Of a DNA stretch of 64,000 nucleotides, positions 35,201 to 42,770 are shown in pieces. The position numbers were made by a program, and so were the translations under genes. Position 1 is the stretch's first letter. Each line of letters starts with the position of its first letter. The stretch spans positions 186,001-250,000 of the forward strand of contig NZ_JAJJPA010000004.1 of NCBI RefSeq assembly GCF_020907985.1, in the 5' to 3' direction. Source of the DNA: Kitasatospora humi (lineage in GTDB: Bacteria; Actinomycetota; Actinomycetes; Streptomycetales; Streptomycetaceae). The notes beneath the pieces were generated by a model. That model was not told the DNA's origin. It made no database searches and worked only from the letters and a program-made list of their open reading frames with translations.

Positions 35201-35600
35201 TTGAAGTTCGAGCAGGACTTGGTGCGCGCGCTGCTGCGGGGCCGGCACCCGGACTTCGCGGACCTGGAACTGAGTGACGTCGACGGCGGCTGGGACAACC
35301 AGCAGTGGCGACTCGGTGAGGAGTTGGCCGTGCGCTTGCCGCGCACCGAGCGGGCTCCGACGCTGCTGCGCACGGAGCAGACCTGGTTGCCGGCGTTGGG
35401 CGAGCGCCTGCCGCTGCCGATCCCCACGCCGGTGCGCATCGGTCAACTGTCGAACCTGTTCGGGCACACCTGGTCGATCGCGCGCTGGGTCGACGGTGAG
35501 CCCGCCGATCGTGCGCCGATCACGCGCACCGAGTCGGCCGAGGCCCTCGCCGGGTCTCTGCGGGCGCTGCACCAACAGGCGCCGGCTGAGCGTGCCCGTT
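35201..35600 (+). pseudogene. N-terminal fragment of an aminoglycoside phosphotransferase-family gene
   Basis: From TTG 35201 (AAGGGGGAG upstream) the frame encodes DLVRALLRGRHPDFADLELS, GWDNQQWRLGEELAVRLPRT and HTWSIARWVDGEPADRAP, the N-lobe of the APH kinase fold, to about residue 130. The frame then leaves the family: the catalytic HGD and DFG-like motifs are absent. It is fused to unrelated opposite-strand debris, so it is a truncated gene. Confidence 0.8.
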
Positions 35601-35800
35601 CTCCTTCCAGAAAGCCTCCATCGCGGGCCGGCTCGAAAGTTCCAGGCAGTCCGCTTCCTCCGCCCCGGGATTGACTTCCCACCGCCATTCCGGGCCGAAC
35701 GACATAGGGCTGGGCGGCAGTTGAAGGAGAGCGCGGGCCACCTTGCGCGCTGGGCCTCAATGAACCGGACGACCCGCTCCCTGAACGAGGAAACGCGCAG
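35590..35800 (-). pseudogene. Frameshifted minus-strand relic
   Basis: One minus frame reads RERVVRFIEAQRARWPALSF and the next frame continues MSFGPEWRWEVNPGAEEADC then LELSSRPAMEAFWKENG. Both look like real protein but no single frame covers them, and the sequence runs directly into the truncated APH gene. Family not recognised. Confidence 0.4.
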
Positions 35801-35850
35801 GGAGCAGTTGGTGTAGAAGCCCGTGATCTCCGCCGAACTCCTATTCTCCG

Positions 35851-36498
35851 TCAGATGATCCGCGATTCGTCACCGTCGATCAGGAGGACCTGTCCGTCGC
35901 GCAGGGTGCGGTGCGGGACACCGTCCGACCGGTACCGCTCGGCGACTCGCCCGCAGAGTCCCGTCTCGGGGTGCCCGGGGGAGTCGACGTGCGGGACGAA
36001 GGCGTGGTCGAGGATCCCCAGCCCGTCCCACACCGGTTCGTCACCCCACGCCTCGGTAACACTCTGCGGGTTGTCGCAGAGCTCCAGTCCGCGCAGGCTC
36101 GGGGCCAGCACGCAGGGGCCGGCGCTGTATCCCGCGTAGACGATCGTGTCCTCGCGAAGACGCCCGGTCAGCGCGGTGTCAGCCCCACTCCGAGCCATTG
36201 CGTAGCGCAGCACGAAAGCGTTCCCGCCGCGGACCCAGACGGCCGGAAACGCCGCGAGTGCGGTTGCGACCTCGCTCCCCGGCCGGTCGAAGTATTCCCG
36301 GAGGTCAACCTCCCGAGGCCGGAAGCCCAGCTCGCGCAGGGCCCCCGTTTCGAGCTCGACACCCACCCGCCGGACCTCAGCAGGCGCGGCGTCCATGGCA
36401 TTGGCGATCACGGCGATCTCACCGGCCTCCACCCGGAGGAGCTCGAGCAGCCGGTCTGGGCGGTCACCGATACGGAAAGACGACAAGTACAGGCGCAC
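35851..36498 (-). CDS. Peptidase E-like (S51) protein
   Basis: A 215-residue protein of the type 1 glutamine-amidotransferase-like fold. The opening MRLYLSSFRIGDRPDRL, VWVRGGNAFVLRY and the nucleophile elbow YAGYSAGPCVL (Ser125) match the dipeptidase E family. It cleaves N-terminal Asp-X dipeptides in other bacteria. The His partner lies in DHAFVPHVDSPGHPE. An intact gene within the decaying region. Confidence 0.85.
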   Translation of the reverse strand: MRLYLSSFRIGDRPDRLLELLRVEAGEIAVIANAMDAAPAEVRRVGVELETGALRELGFRPREVDLREYFDRPGSEVATALAAFPAVWVRGGNAFVLRYAMARSGADTALTGRLREDTIVYAGYSAGPCVLAPSLRGLELCDNPQSVTEAWGDEPVWDGLGILDHAFVPHVDSPGHPETGLCGRVAERYRSDGVPHRTLRDGQVLLIDGDESRII

Positions 36499-36668
36499 TG
36501 TCGGACCTTAGCGCGCTGCCCGGGCCGCAGCTGCGCCGCGAATGCGCCGGAAGGCACCGGCGATGTCGGCGATGTCATCGTCGAAGCGCGACCGAGCGTG
36601 GATCCGCACGCCGCATGCCGAATCGAACTCTCACAGAACCAGCCGGGCAGCGCAGCCCGGGCAGTTCC

Positions 36669-36916
36669 TCAGCCACCACTGGTCGGTCGGCAGCGCCGGG
36701 ACGCCTCCAGGGCCAGCACCTGTTGCACGGTCAGGTCGAGCCGGGCGACCGCTTCACGCACGCCGACCGTCTGCGGATCCGCCCGCTCCGATGTCGGCTC
36801 CTCGAGGATCCGGGCGAGCCACTGTGCACGGTCAGGTCGTCGAGGTAGTCCTCGAGGTCCCAGGTGTGGCCCGCCGCGCGACCCACGGCCCACGGCGGAG
36901 CGCTGCCATCGCTCAT
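36669..36916 (-). pseudogene. Small gene broken by a frameshift
   Basis: From 36916 the minus strand encodes MSDGSAPPWAVGRAAGHTWD and LEDYLDDLTVH, then the protein continues only in another frame as QWLARILEEPTSERADPQTV and REAVARLDLTVQQVLALEAS, ending at 36669. Joined, it is a plausible 80-residue helical protein. The shift is near 36820-36830. Downstream (36500-36668) more minus-strand protein-like sequence, FDDDIADIAGAFRRIRG, looks like another relic. Confidence 0.6.
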
Positions 36917-37037
36917 CGGTCTGCAACATGGTTCCGCTGTCCGCTGCTGTGCCCTCCTTTCGGGTTGTTTCAGGGTTCGCGGGACTGCGGCTGAGTGGCC
37001 GGATGGCCAGGCCCGGCCACTCAGCGCGCGATCGCGG

Positions 37038-37859
37038 TCAGGCCCTGGTCACCGGTGCCTGGAGTTCCGTCACCCAGTCGTCACGGTTCTCCGGGCACTC
37101 CAGGCTGATCTCCCGGGGGTAGCCGACGGAACGGTAGCCGTTGCCGTCGATCCAGCGCGCCAGCGTTTGGGCGGTGGGCAGCACGCTGTCCATCGAGCCG
37201 CGGTGCACGATGGTCGCCGCCTGCTCGAGAGGCGGCAGGTCGAGCACCCGGAAGGCACCGTCCTGGAGGTCAGCGGAGACCTGGACGGCAGCGTGAACGC
37301 TGATCCGGCCGTCGCCCTCCGGGGCGTCCTCGTAGTAGGCGACGCCGGGGCCCGTCGCAGGGACACCCGCCGCGGCCAGGAGCCGGAAGAGCTCGTCGTA
37401 GAGCGGCCCGATGACGGGCCCGATGTCCTCGGGCCCGAAACTCGCGGCCGTCGCGGTCAGCTCCGCCACCCGGACGGCTGGGATGCTCTTGATGACGACG
37501 TCGTTCGTGGGCATGTGCCCCTCGCTCTCGATTGCTCGGAGTCTTGCCTCGACCTGCACCAGCCGCAGCGCCGCCGCGGTCATCGCGCTCTCCAGCTCGG
37601 CCCGCCGCAGCCGCAGCATGCCGCGCAGTTCCTCGGGGGCGATCTTCTCCTCCACGATGTCCCGCACCTGCTGGAGGGTGAAGCCGAGGTCCTTGAGCGC
37701 GATGACGCGGTTGAGCTGGGCGAGTTGGGCGGCGGCGTAGTAGCGGTAGCCGGTGGCGGGGTCGACATGGGCAGGTCGCAGCAACCCGGTCGCGTCGTAG
37801 TGACGCAGCATCCGGATCGAGACGCGGCCGTGCCGGGCGAAGTCTCCGATGGTGAACAT
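37038..37859 (-). CDS. MerR-family regulator with GyrI-like effector domain
   Basis: A 273-residue regulator. MFTIGDFARHGRVSIRMLRH, YDATGLLRPAHVDPATGYRY and LNRVIALKDLGFTLQQVRDI are the MerR DNA-binding domain and coiled-coil start; residues about 125-270 form a GyrI-like (AraC effector-binding) domain ending YREISLECPENRDDWVTEL-like sequence. BmrR-type regulators of this build bind hydrophobic drugs. ATG at 37859 has GGAG seven bases upstream. No drug pump is adjacent. Confidence 0.85.
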   Translation of the reverse strand: MFTIGDFARHGRVSIRMLRHYDATGLLRPAHVDPATGYRYYAAAQLAQLNRVIALKDLGFTLQQVRDIVEEKIAPEELRGMLRLRRAELESAMTAAALRLVQVEARLRAIESEGHMPTNDVVIKSIPAVRVAELTATAASFGPEDIGPVIGPLYDELFRLLAAAGVPATGPGVAYYEDAPEGDGRISVHAAVQVSADLQDGAFRVLDLPPLEQAATIVHRGSMDSVLPTAQTLARWIDGNGYRSVGYPREISLECPENRDDWVTELQAPVTRA

Positions 37860-38028
37860 GATGGCTCCGAGTTCAGCGCCTGACACGGTGTGAGGGTCAA
37901 GAAGCTATTGATGGGCGCGGCCGAGGGAGCCGTCGCGATCCCTCCGCCCCGAGCAGTCGGCCAGGCTTGCCCGGTTGTCGGCCGCGACCACCGGAGTCCC
38001 GTCGGTCCGGGCACGACGGTCGCCGCCC

Positions 38029-38034
38029 TACCCT
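38029..38034 (+). promoter_or_regulatory. -10 box of a leaderless promoter
   Basis: TACCCT lies six bases before the GTG at 38041. GGAGGG in between is too close to the GTG to act as a ribosome site, so a leaderless start is preferred. Confidence 0.45.
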
Positions 38035-38040
38035 GGAGGG

Positions 38041-38253
38041 GTGACCGAGCAGCCCAGCACCCCCGACCAGCCGGCCGACGACGACGAGCAGACCGCAGCC
38101 GGGAAGCCCGAGCCCGCCGCTGCGAAGATCGTCTTCGGGGACCCCTTCGACCGGCAGACCAGCGACGACACCGACGCGGCATGGGGGGAGTCTTCGGGGG
38201 CCCGGGGCCTGGACTGGTACCTGAGCCAGCGCCCGCCGCACCACGGCGGCTGA
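38041..38253 (+). CDS. Small conserved acidic protein
   Basis: A 70-residue protein. An acidic, Glu/Asp/Pro-rich head is followed by KIVFGDPFDRQTSDDTDAAW and the end DWYLSQRPPHHGG, a pattern seen in small Streptomyces proteins of unknown function. GTG start as explained for the promoter. The codons after the stop repeat GCGCACCACGGCGGCTGAGC, duplicating its own end. Confidence 0.65.
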   Translation: MTEQPSTPDQPADDDEQTAAGKPEPAAAKIVFGDPFDRQTSDDTDAAWGESSGARGLDWYLSQRPPHHGG

Positions 38254-38328
38254 GCGCGCACCACGGCGGCTGAGCGCGCATCACGCGGGGCAGCACGCAT
38301 CACGCGAGGCAGCGCGCATCACGAGAGG

Positions 38329-38622
38329 TCACGGCGGTCGCGCCGGGCAGTCGGTACGGACCGAGAAGTACTGCAGCTGGCGAGGTGCCAGCGCGGCCAG
38401 CGGGAGGGAGCCCGTGGCCAGCGCGGCCGTCGCGCAGACGACCAGGCCGGTGAGCATCGCGCCGGGGCGGTAGCAGGCCACCTGGCGCAGGCGGTGGCGA
38501 CCGCCGCCGCCCCGGCGGATCGGGCGGAAGTCGGGCACCGGGCGGCGCGGCGGCAGCGGGGCGGGCTCGGGGGCGGGCGGCCGGTGGGTCCGGCGGTGGC
38601 GGGGAGTGGTCGATCCGGTCAT
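38329..38622 (-). CDS. Small membrane protein, Arg/Pro-rich head
   Basis: A 97-residue protein. A basic head (RHRRTHRPPAPEPAPLPP) precedes one membrane segment, AMLTGLVVCATAALATGSLP, and a short tail with one Cys. Function unknown. It is followed downstream by repeats of CATCACG-rich sequence. Confidence 0.5.
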   Translation of the reverse strand: MTGSTTPRHRRTHRPPAPEPAPLPPRRPVPDFRPIRRGGGGRHRLRQVACYRPGAMLTGLVVCATAALATGSLPLAALAPRQLQYFSVRTDCPARPP

Positions 38623-38931
38623 GGGACCAGGTTCGGCGTGCCCCGGGCCAGTCGGTAGCGGCACCCCGCAGCCTGTGGACAACCCCGGGCCTGTGGACAA
38701 CCCGGAACGCCCGCCAGGAGCCGCCAGGAGCCGTCAGCAGCCATCAGGAGCGACCAGGCCCAAGGACGCCGGCCCGTCCCGGTGGGACGCGTGCGGCCCC
38801 GACGATGAGTGCGGCGCCGTCGACGCCCACCGCGCCCACCGCGCCCACCGCGCCGACAAGGGCCGTCAGGCCCCCGGGCGCGACGAAGGCCTCCCGGGCA
38901 GTCCCGGGAGGCCTTCGGAAAGCGTGGAGCG

Positions 38932-39261
38932 TCAGCCGGCCGACGAGGACGCCGAGGCGGTCGACGCGGCGCCCGCGCTGCTGGAGCTCGACGAGGAGGA
39001 CGGCGACGACGACGAGGACGACGAGGACGACGACGAGGAGTCGCCGGACGACGACGTCGACGACGACACCGAGCTGCTCGACGAGGAGCGGCTGTCCGTC
39101 CGGTAGAAGCCCGAGCCCTTGAAGACGACGCCCACCGCCGAGAAGACCTTGCGCAGGCGGCCCTGGCAGTTCGGGCAGACGGTCAGAGCCTCGTCGGTGA
39201 ACTTCTGCACCACCTCAAGGCCGTTGCCGCACTCGGTGCACTGGTACTGGTACGTGGGCAC
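38932..39261 (-). CDS. FmdB-family zinc ribbon protein
   Basis: A 109-residue protein. The start TYQYQCTECGNGLEVVQKF and VCPNCQGRLRKVFSAVGVVF are the FmdB zinc ribbon (CxxC...CxxC), followed by a Ser-only tail of about 50 residues. The tail is coded by TCG/TCC runs whose complement is Asp-rich. FmdB proteins are annotated as regulators but have no clear role. GTG 39261 follows GGAGGAAG. Confidence 0.88.
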   Translation of the reverse strand: MPTYQYQCTECGNGLEVVQKFTDEALTVCPNCQGRLRKVFSAVGVVFKGSGFYRTDSRSSSSSSVSSSTSSSGDSSSSSSSSSSSSPSSSSSSSSAGAASTASASSSAG

Positions 39262-39403
39262 TGTGTCTTCCTCCTGGCACTCTCGCCTGATGAGTGCTAA
39301 CGACGGTCCATGATGCGGCATTCCGCAGGATCAGTCCAGTGTGGCCGGCCCGGCGCGGCCTGCCACGTGCGTTCGACGCCCGGTCACGGCCACCGGTGCC
39401 CGG

Positions 39404-40702
39404 TCACCCGGCCGCCGGCTCCGCCACCGGGGCAGCCGCTTCGCCGCCCCTGGCAACGGTACGGCTCGCCGCGCCCGGACCCGTCAGGAGCCGCCGCAAC
39501 GTGACCAGCGCCACCAGCCCGGCACCCGCCCCGGCCACCGGCACCAGGAAGCCCAGCGACGGCCCGCCCAGGTCGATCAGCTGGCCGGCCACCGTGGAGC
39601 CGACCGCCAGGCCGAGGCCGATCGCCCCGGTCAGCCAGGTGAACGCCTCCGTCTTGGCGCCGTCCGCGACCAGCGCCTCCACCAGCGTGTAGCCGGTGAT
39701 CAGGGTCGGCGCGATCGCCAGACCGCAGAACAGCCCGGCGATCGTCAGCGCGGTCAGGTCGGGCATCGCCCAGAGCGTCGAGCAGCCCAGCACCAGCAGG
39801 CCGTAGCCGGCCAGCATCCGCTGCTGCGGGGAGCGCCGCCAGGCGATCAGGCCGTAGAGCACTCCGGCGGTCATCGAGCCGCCGGCGAAGACGCCGTAGA
39901 CGACGCCGCTGAGGTCGCCCTGTCCGACGTGCTCGGCGAAGGCGGTGACCGAGACCTGCATGGCGCCGAAGACCGAGCCGACGCCCAGGAAGGCGCCGAC
40001 CAGCAGCCGCACGCCCGGCGAGGCCAGCGCGGACACCCGCTGCGCCCCGGGCTCGGGCAGGTGCCGGGTCGGCGCGGTGGCCCGCTGGGCGGCGAAGAGC
40101 AGCCCGCCGAGCACGGTCAGCACGGCCTCCGCGACCAGTGCGGCGGCCGGGGCGACGGTGGTGGCGATGGCGCCGGCCAGCACCGGGCCGACCACGAAGG
40201 TGAACTCGTCGGTGACCGACTCGAAGGCGAAGGCGGTGGTCAGGTAGACCGGACGGTCGGCCAGTTTGGTCACCCACCGGGCCCGGACCATCGCGCCGAT
40301 CTGCGGCACCGTGGCACCGGCCGGCGCGGCGGCCGGGAAGAGCGTCCAGACCGGCGCGTGGCCCAGTGCCAGGGCGATCAGCGCACCGACCGAGACGGCG
40401 TGCACCAGCACCACCGGCACCAGCACGGCGGCCTGGCCGAGCCGGTCGGCGAGCCGGCCGGTCTGCGGGCCGACCAGCGCCTGCGCGGTGGCGGCGGTGG
40501 CCGCGACGGCACCGGCGATGCCGTAGGAGCCGTTGGTGTCGAGCACCAGCAGCACGATGCCCAGGCTGAGCATCGCGTAGGGGAGCCGGGCCACGAAGGC
40601 GGGGAGCAGGAACGTCCAGGCACCGGGGGTGCGCAGCAGTGCGGTGTAGCCCACGCGGGTGGGGGCTTCGGTGGTGTCGTCGACCGTTGGGCGGGCCGCC
40701 AC
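39404..40702 (-). CDS. MFS transporter
   Basis: A 432-residue membrane protein with about 12 hydrophobic segments. Segment 1 is FLLPAFVARLPYAMLSLGIVLL, and the loop GPQTGRLADRLGQ is the MFS loop 2-3 motif. A drug exporter is likely. GTG at 40702 has GGAAGGA upstream; longer frames start within a structured leader. The gene lies next to the antiporter, same strand. Confidence 0.8.
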   Translation of the reverse strand: MAARPTVDDTTEAPTRVGYTALLRTPGAWTFLLPAFVARLPYAMLSLGIVLLVLDTNGSYGIAGAVAATAATAQALVGPQTGRLADRLGQAAVLVPVVLVHAVSVGALIALALGHAPVWTLFPAAAPAGATVPQIGAMVRARWVTKLADRPVYLTTAFAFESVTDEFTFVVGPVLAGAIATTVAPAAALVAEAVLTVLGGLLFAAQRATAPTRHLPEPGAQRVSALASPGVRLLVGAFLGVGSVFGAMQVSVTAFAEHVGQGDLSGVVYGVFAGGSMTAGVLYGLIAWRRSPQQRMLAGYGLLVLGCSTLWAMPDLTALTIAGLFCGLAIAPTLITGYTLVEALVADGAKTEAFTWLTGAIGLGLAVGSTVAGQLIDLGGPSLGFLVPVAGAGAGLVALVTLRRLLTGPGAASRTVARGGEAAAPVAEPAAG

Positions 40703-40754
40703 GGTCGGTCCTTCCTGCTGCCTGGTAGCGACCGCCGGGGCGGCGGAAAGCGAA

Positions 40755-40801
40755 AACCCCGACGGCGCCGAGAGTCGTCCTCTCGTGCGTCGACCGGGGT
40801 T
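40755..40801 (-). promoter_or_regulatory. Hairpin in the MFS leader
   Basis: AACCCC (40755-40760) pairs with GGGGTT (40796-40801), with inner GAC/GTC and GAGAG/CTCTC helices. It lies just upstream of the MFS start and could be a leader attenuator or the terminator of the antiporter transcript. Confidence 0.4.
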
Positions 40802-40976
40802 GATACCGGGTCCGAGCCGCGGCCCTCCGACGAGGGCCGCACGCCCCGAGAAGGGGGGCCGCCGGACCGCGGCCGCCGAGCGGTCGCGCCAACTCTGCAT
40901 CAGGCAGAAAGTTGCGGGTGGATCTGGTAGTACGTCCGGCCCATGGTACGGGACCGTCAACCGGTGCCGGGAAGGA

Positions 40977-42461
40977 TCACTTCCCGTTCAGCCATCCTGC
41001 CAGCTTGCCGCCCCGGTCGACGGCCCGCAGCCGCCGCTCGGTGGCCTCGCCCACCGCGTCGGTGGTGACCACCAGCAGCTCGTCGCCCGACCGCAGCACC
41101 GTGCTGCGGTCCGGCACGAAGCTCTTGTCGTCGCGGACCACCAGGGTGACCGCGGCGCCGGCGGGCAGCCGCAGCTCGGCGACCTCCACGCCGGATATTC
41201 GGGAGCCCGGCGCCAGCGCCACCGAGAGCAGGTGCCCGCGCAGCCGCTCCAGCGGTGCCGACTCGACGTCCAGGTCGTGGCCGAGCGCACCGGCCCCGAT
41301 CCGCAGCCGGCGGGCCAGCCAGGGCAGCGTGGGGCCCTGCACCAGGGTGAAGACCACCACCAGGACGAAGACGATGTCGAAGGCCTCCCGGGCGTTCGGC
41401 ACACCGCCCACCAGCGGGATGGTGGCCAGCACGATCGGCACCGCCCCGCGCAGCCCGGCCCAGCTGAGCAGCGCCTGCTCGCGCCAGGGCAGCCGGAACG
41501 GGGTGAGGGTGAGCAGCACCGAGAGCGGCCGGGCGAGCAGCACCAGCACCGCGCCGATGACCAGCGCGGGCAGCACCGCCGAGCCCATGGTGGCGGGCGT
41601 GCAGAGCAGGCCGAGCAGGACGAACATGCCGATCTGCCCGATCCAGGCCAGGCCGTCGGCGAAACCGCGCACCGCCGGGCCGTGCGGCAGCTTGGCGTTG
41701 CCGAGCAGCACCGCGCTGACGTAGACGGCCAGGAAGCCGGAGCCGTGCAGCAGCGCCCCGGCCGCGTAGGCGAGCGAGGTGAGGGCGAGCACGGCGATGG
41801 GGTAGAGGCCGGAGGCGGGCAGCGCGAGCTGCCGCAGGGCGTACGCGCCCAGCTTGCCGACGGCCAGGCCGACGGCGGCGCCGATCGCCAGCTCCATGAG
41901 GATGGTGCCGAGCAGCACGTACCAGGTGTCGAGCGGCCCGGTGCCGGCGAAGGCGACCACCAGGATGACCACGGGGGCGTCGTTGAAGCCGGACTCGGCC
42001 TCCAGCAGGCCGCTGAGCCGGGCCGGCAGCGGCACGGTGCGCAGCACCGAGAAGACGGCGGCGGCGTCGGTGGAGGAGACCACCGCGCCGAGCAGCAGCG
42101 ACAGCCGCCAGTCCAGCCCGACCAGCAGGTGGGCCCCCGCGGCGGTGACGAAGACGCTGATCCCGACGCCGACGGTGGCCAGCGCGGTGGCCGCCGGCAG
42201 CACCGGCCGGATCTCGCGCCAGTTGGTCTTCAGGCCGCCCTCGGCCAGGATGACCACCAGGGCGGCGTAGCCCAGCACTTGGGTGAGTTCGGCGTCGTCG
42301 AAGGTGACGCCCAGTCCGTTCTGCCCGATCGCCATGCCGATGCCCAGGTAGAGCAGCAGGCTGGGCAGTCCGGATCTGCTGGCCAGGCGCACCGCGACCA
42401 CGGCGACCAGGAGGATTGCGGAGCCTTCGAGCAGCAGCTTGTTCAGGTGGTCAACGGTCAC
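40977..42461 (-). CDS. Potassium/proton antiporter (CPA1, NhaP2-like)
   Basis: A 494-residue protein. About 12 membrane segments carry the CPA1 motifs LLYLGIGMAIGQNGLGV, VVSSTDAAAVFSVLR, EAESGFNDAPVVILVV and FLAVYVSAVLLGN; the C-terminal part (residues about 410-480) is a RCK_C-type regulatory domain with GVEVAELRLPAGAAVTLVVR. It exchanges K+ or Na+ for H+. GTG start at 42461 without an obvious ribosome site. Confidence 0.85.
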   Translation of the reverse strand: MTVDHLNKLLLEGSAILLVAVVAVRLASRSGLPSLLLYLGIGMAIGQNGLGVTFDDAELTQVLGYAALVVILAEGGLKTNWREIRPVLPAATALATVGVGISVFVTAAGAHLLVGLDWRLSLLLGAVVSSTDAAAVFSVLRTVPLPARLSGLLEAESGFNDAPVVILVVAFAGTGPLDTWYVLLGTILMELAIGAAVGLAVGKLGAYALRQLALPASGLYPIAVLALTSLAYAAGALLHGSGFLAVYVSAVLLGNAKLPHGPAVRGFADGLAWIGQIGMFVLLGLLCTPATMGSAVLPALVIGAVLVLLARPLSVLLTLTPFRLPWREQALLSWAGLRGAVPIVLATIPLVGGVPNAREAFDIVFVLVVVFTLVQGPTLPWLARRLRIGAGALGHDLDVESAPLERLRGHLLSVALAPGSRISGVEVAELRLPAGAAVTLVVRDDKSFVPDRSTVLRSGDELLVVTTDAVGEATERRLRAVDRGGKLAGWLNGK

Positions 42462-42770
42462 GCAGGGGCACCTCGACGTCTCGGGCGTCCGTCGGGCAGC
42501 GCGGTCGGGCAGCCGTGACGGGCGGGGGCGGGGAGGGTCACTGTGGTGGGCGACGGGGTGAACGGGCCCGGTGGGGCTGTGGACGGGCAGGGTGACACAT
42601 GGTTAGCCGCGGGATCGTTACCCTGACTAACATTTTACGCGATCTTTGCACTGGCCCTGACGGTGGGTCGGCACGCGGTGGCCCACGGGCCAACCCGGAC
42701 GGAGCGCCTCACCCGCGCCGGGTAGGGTCCCTGTGGTTACGTTGCCCCGCTCCCTGCACCTAGGACCGAG
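42462..42770. other. Divergent promoter region of antiporter and acylase genes
   Basis: A 309-base gap. ACTAACATTTTACGCGATC (42628-42650) is a distinct AT-rich patch that could be a promoter or operator. No gene seen. Confidence 0.45.

Noticed and set aside
35201..35674. Functional aminoglycoside resistance gene
   Set aside because: The frame lacks the catalytic HGD and DFG-like motifs and ends in unrelated sequence, so it cannot be active.
38606..39106. A plus-strand frame rich in Asp/Glu opposite fmdB
   Set aside because: It is the complement of the Ser-only tail of the FmdB protein, not a real acidic protein.
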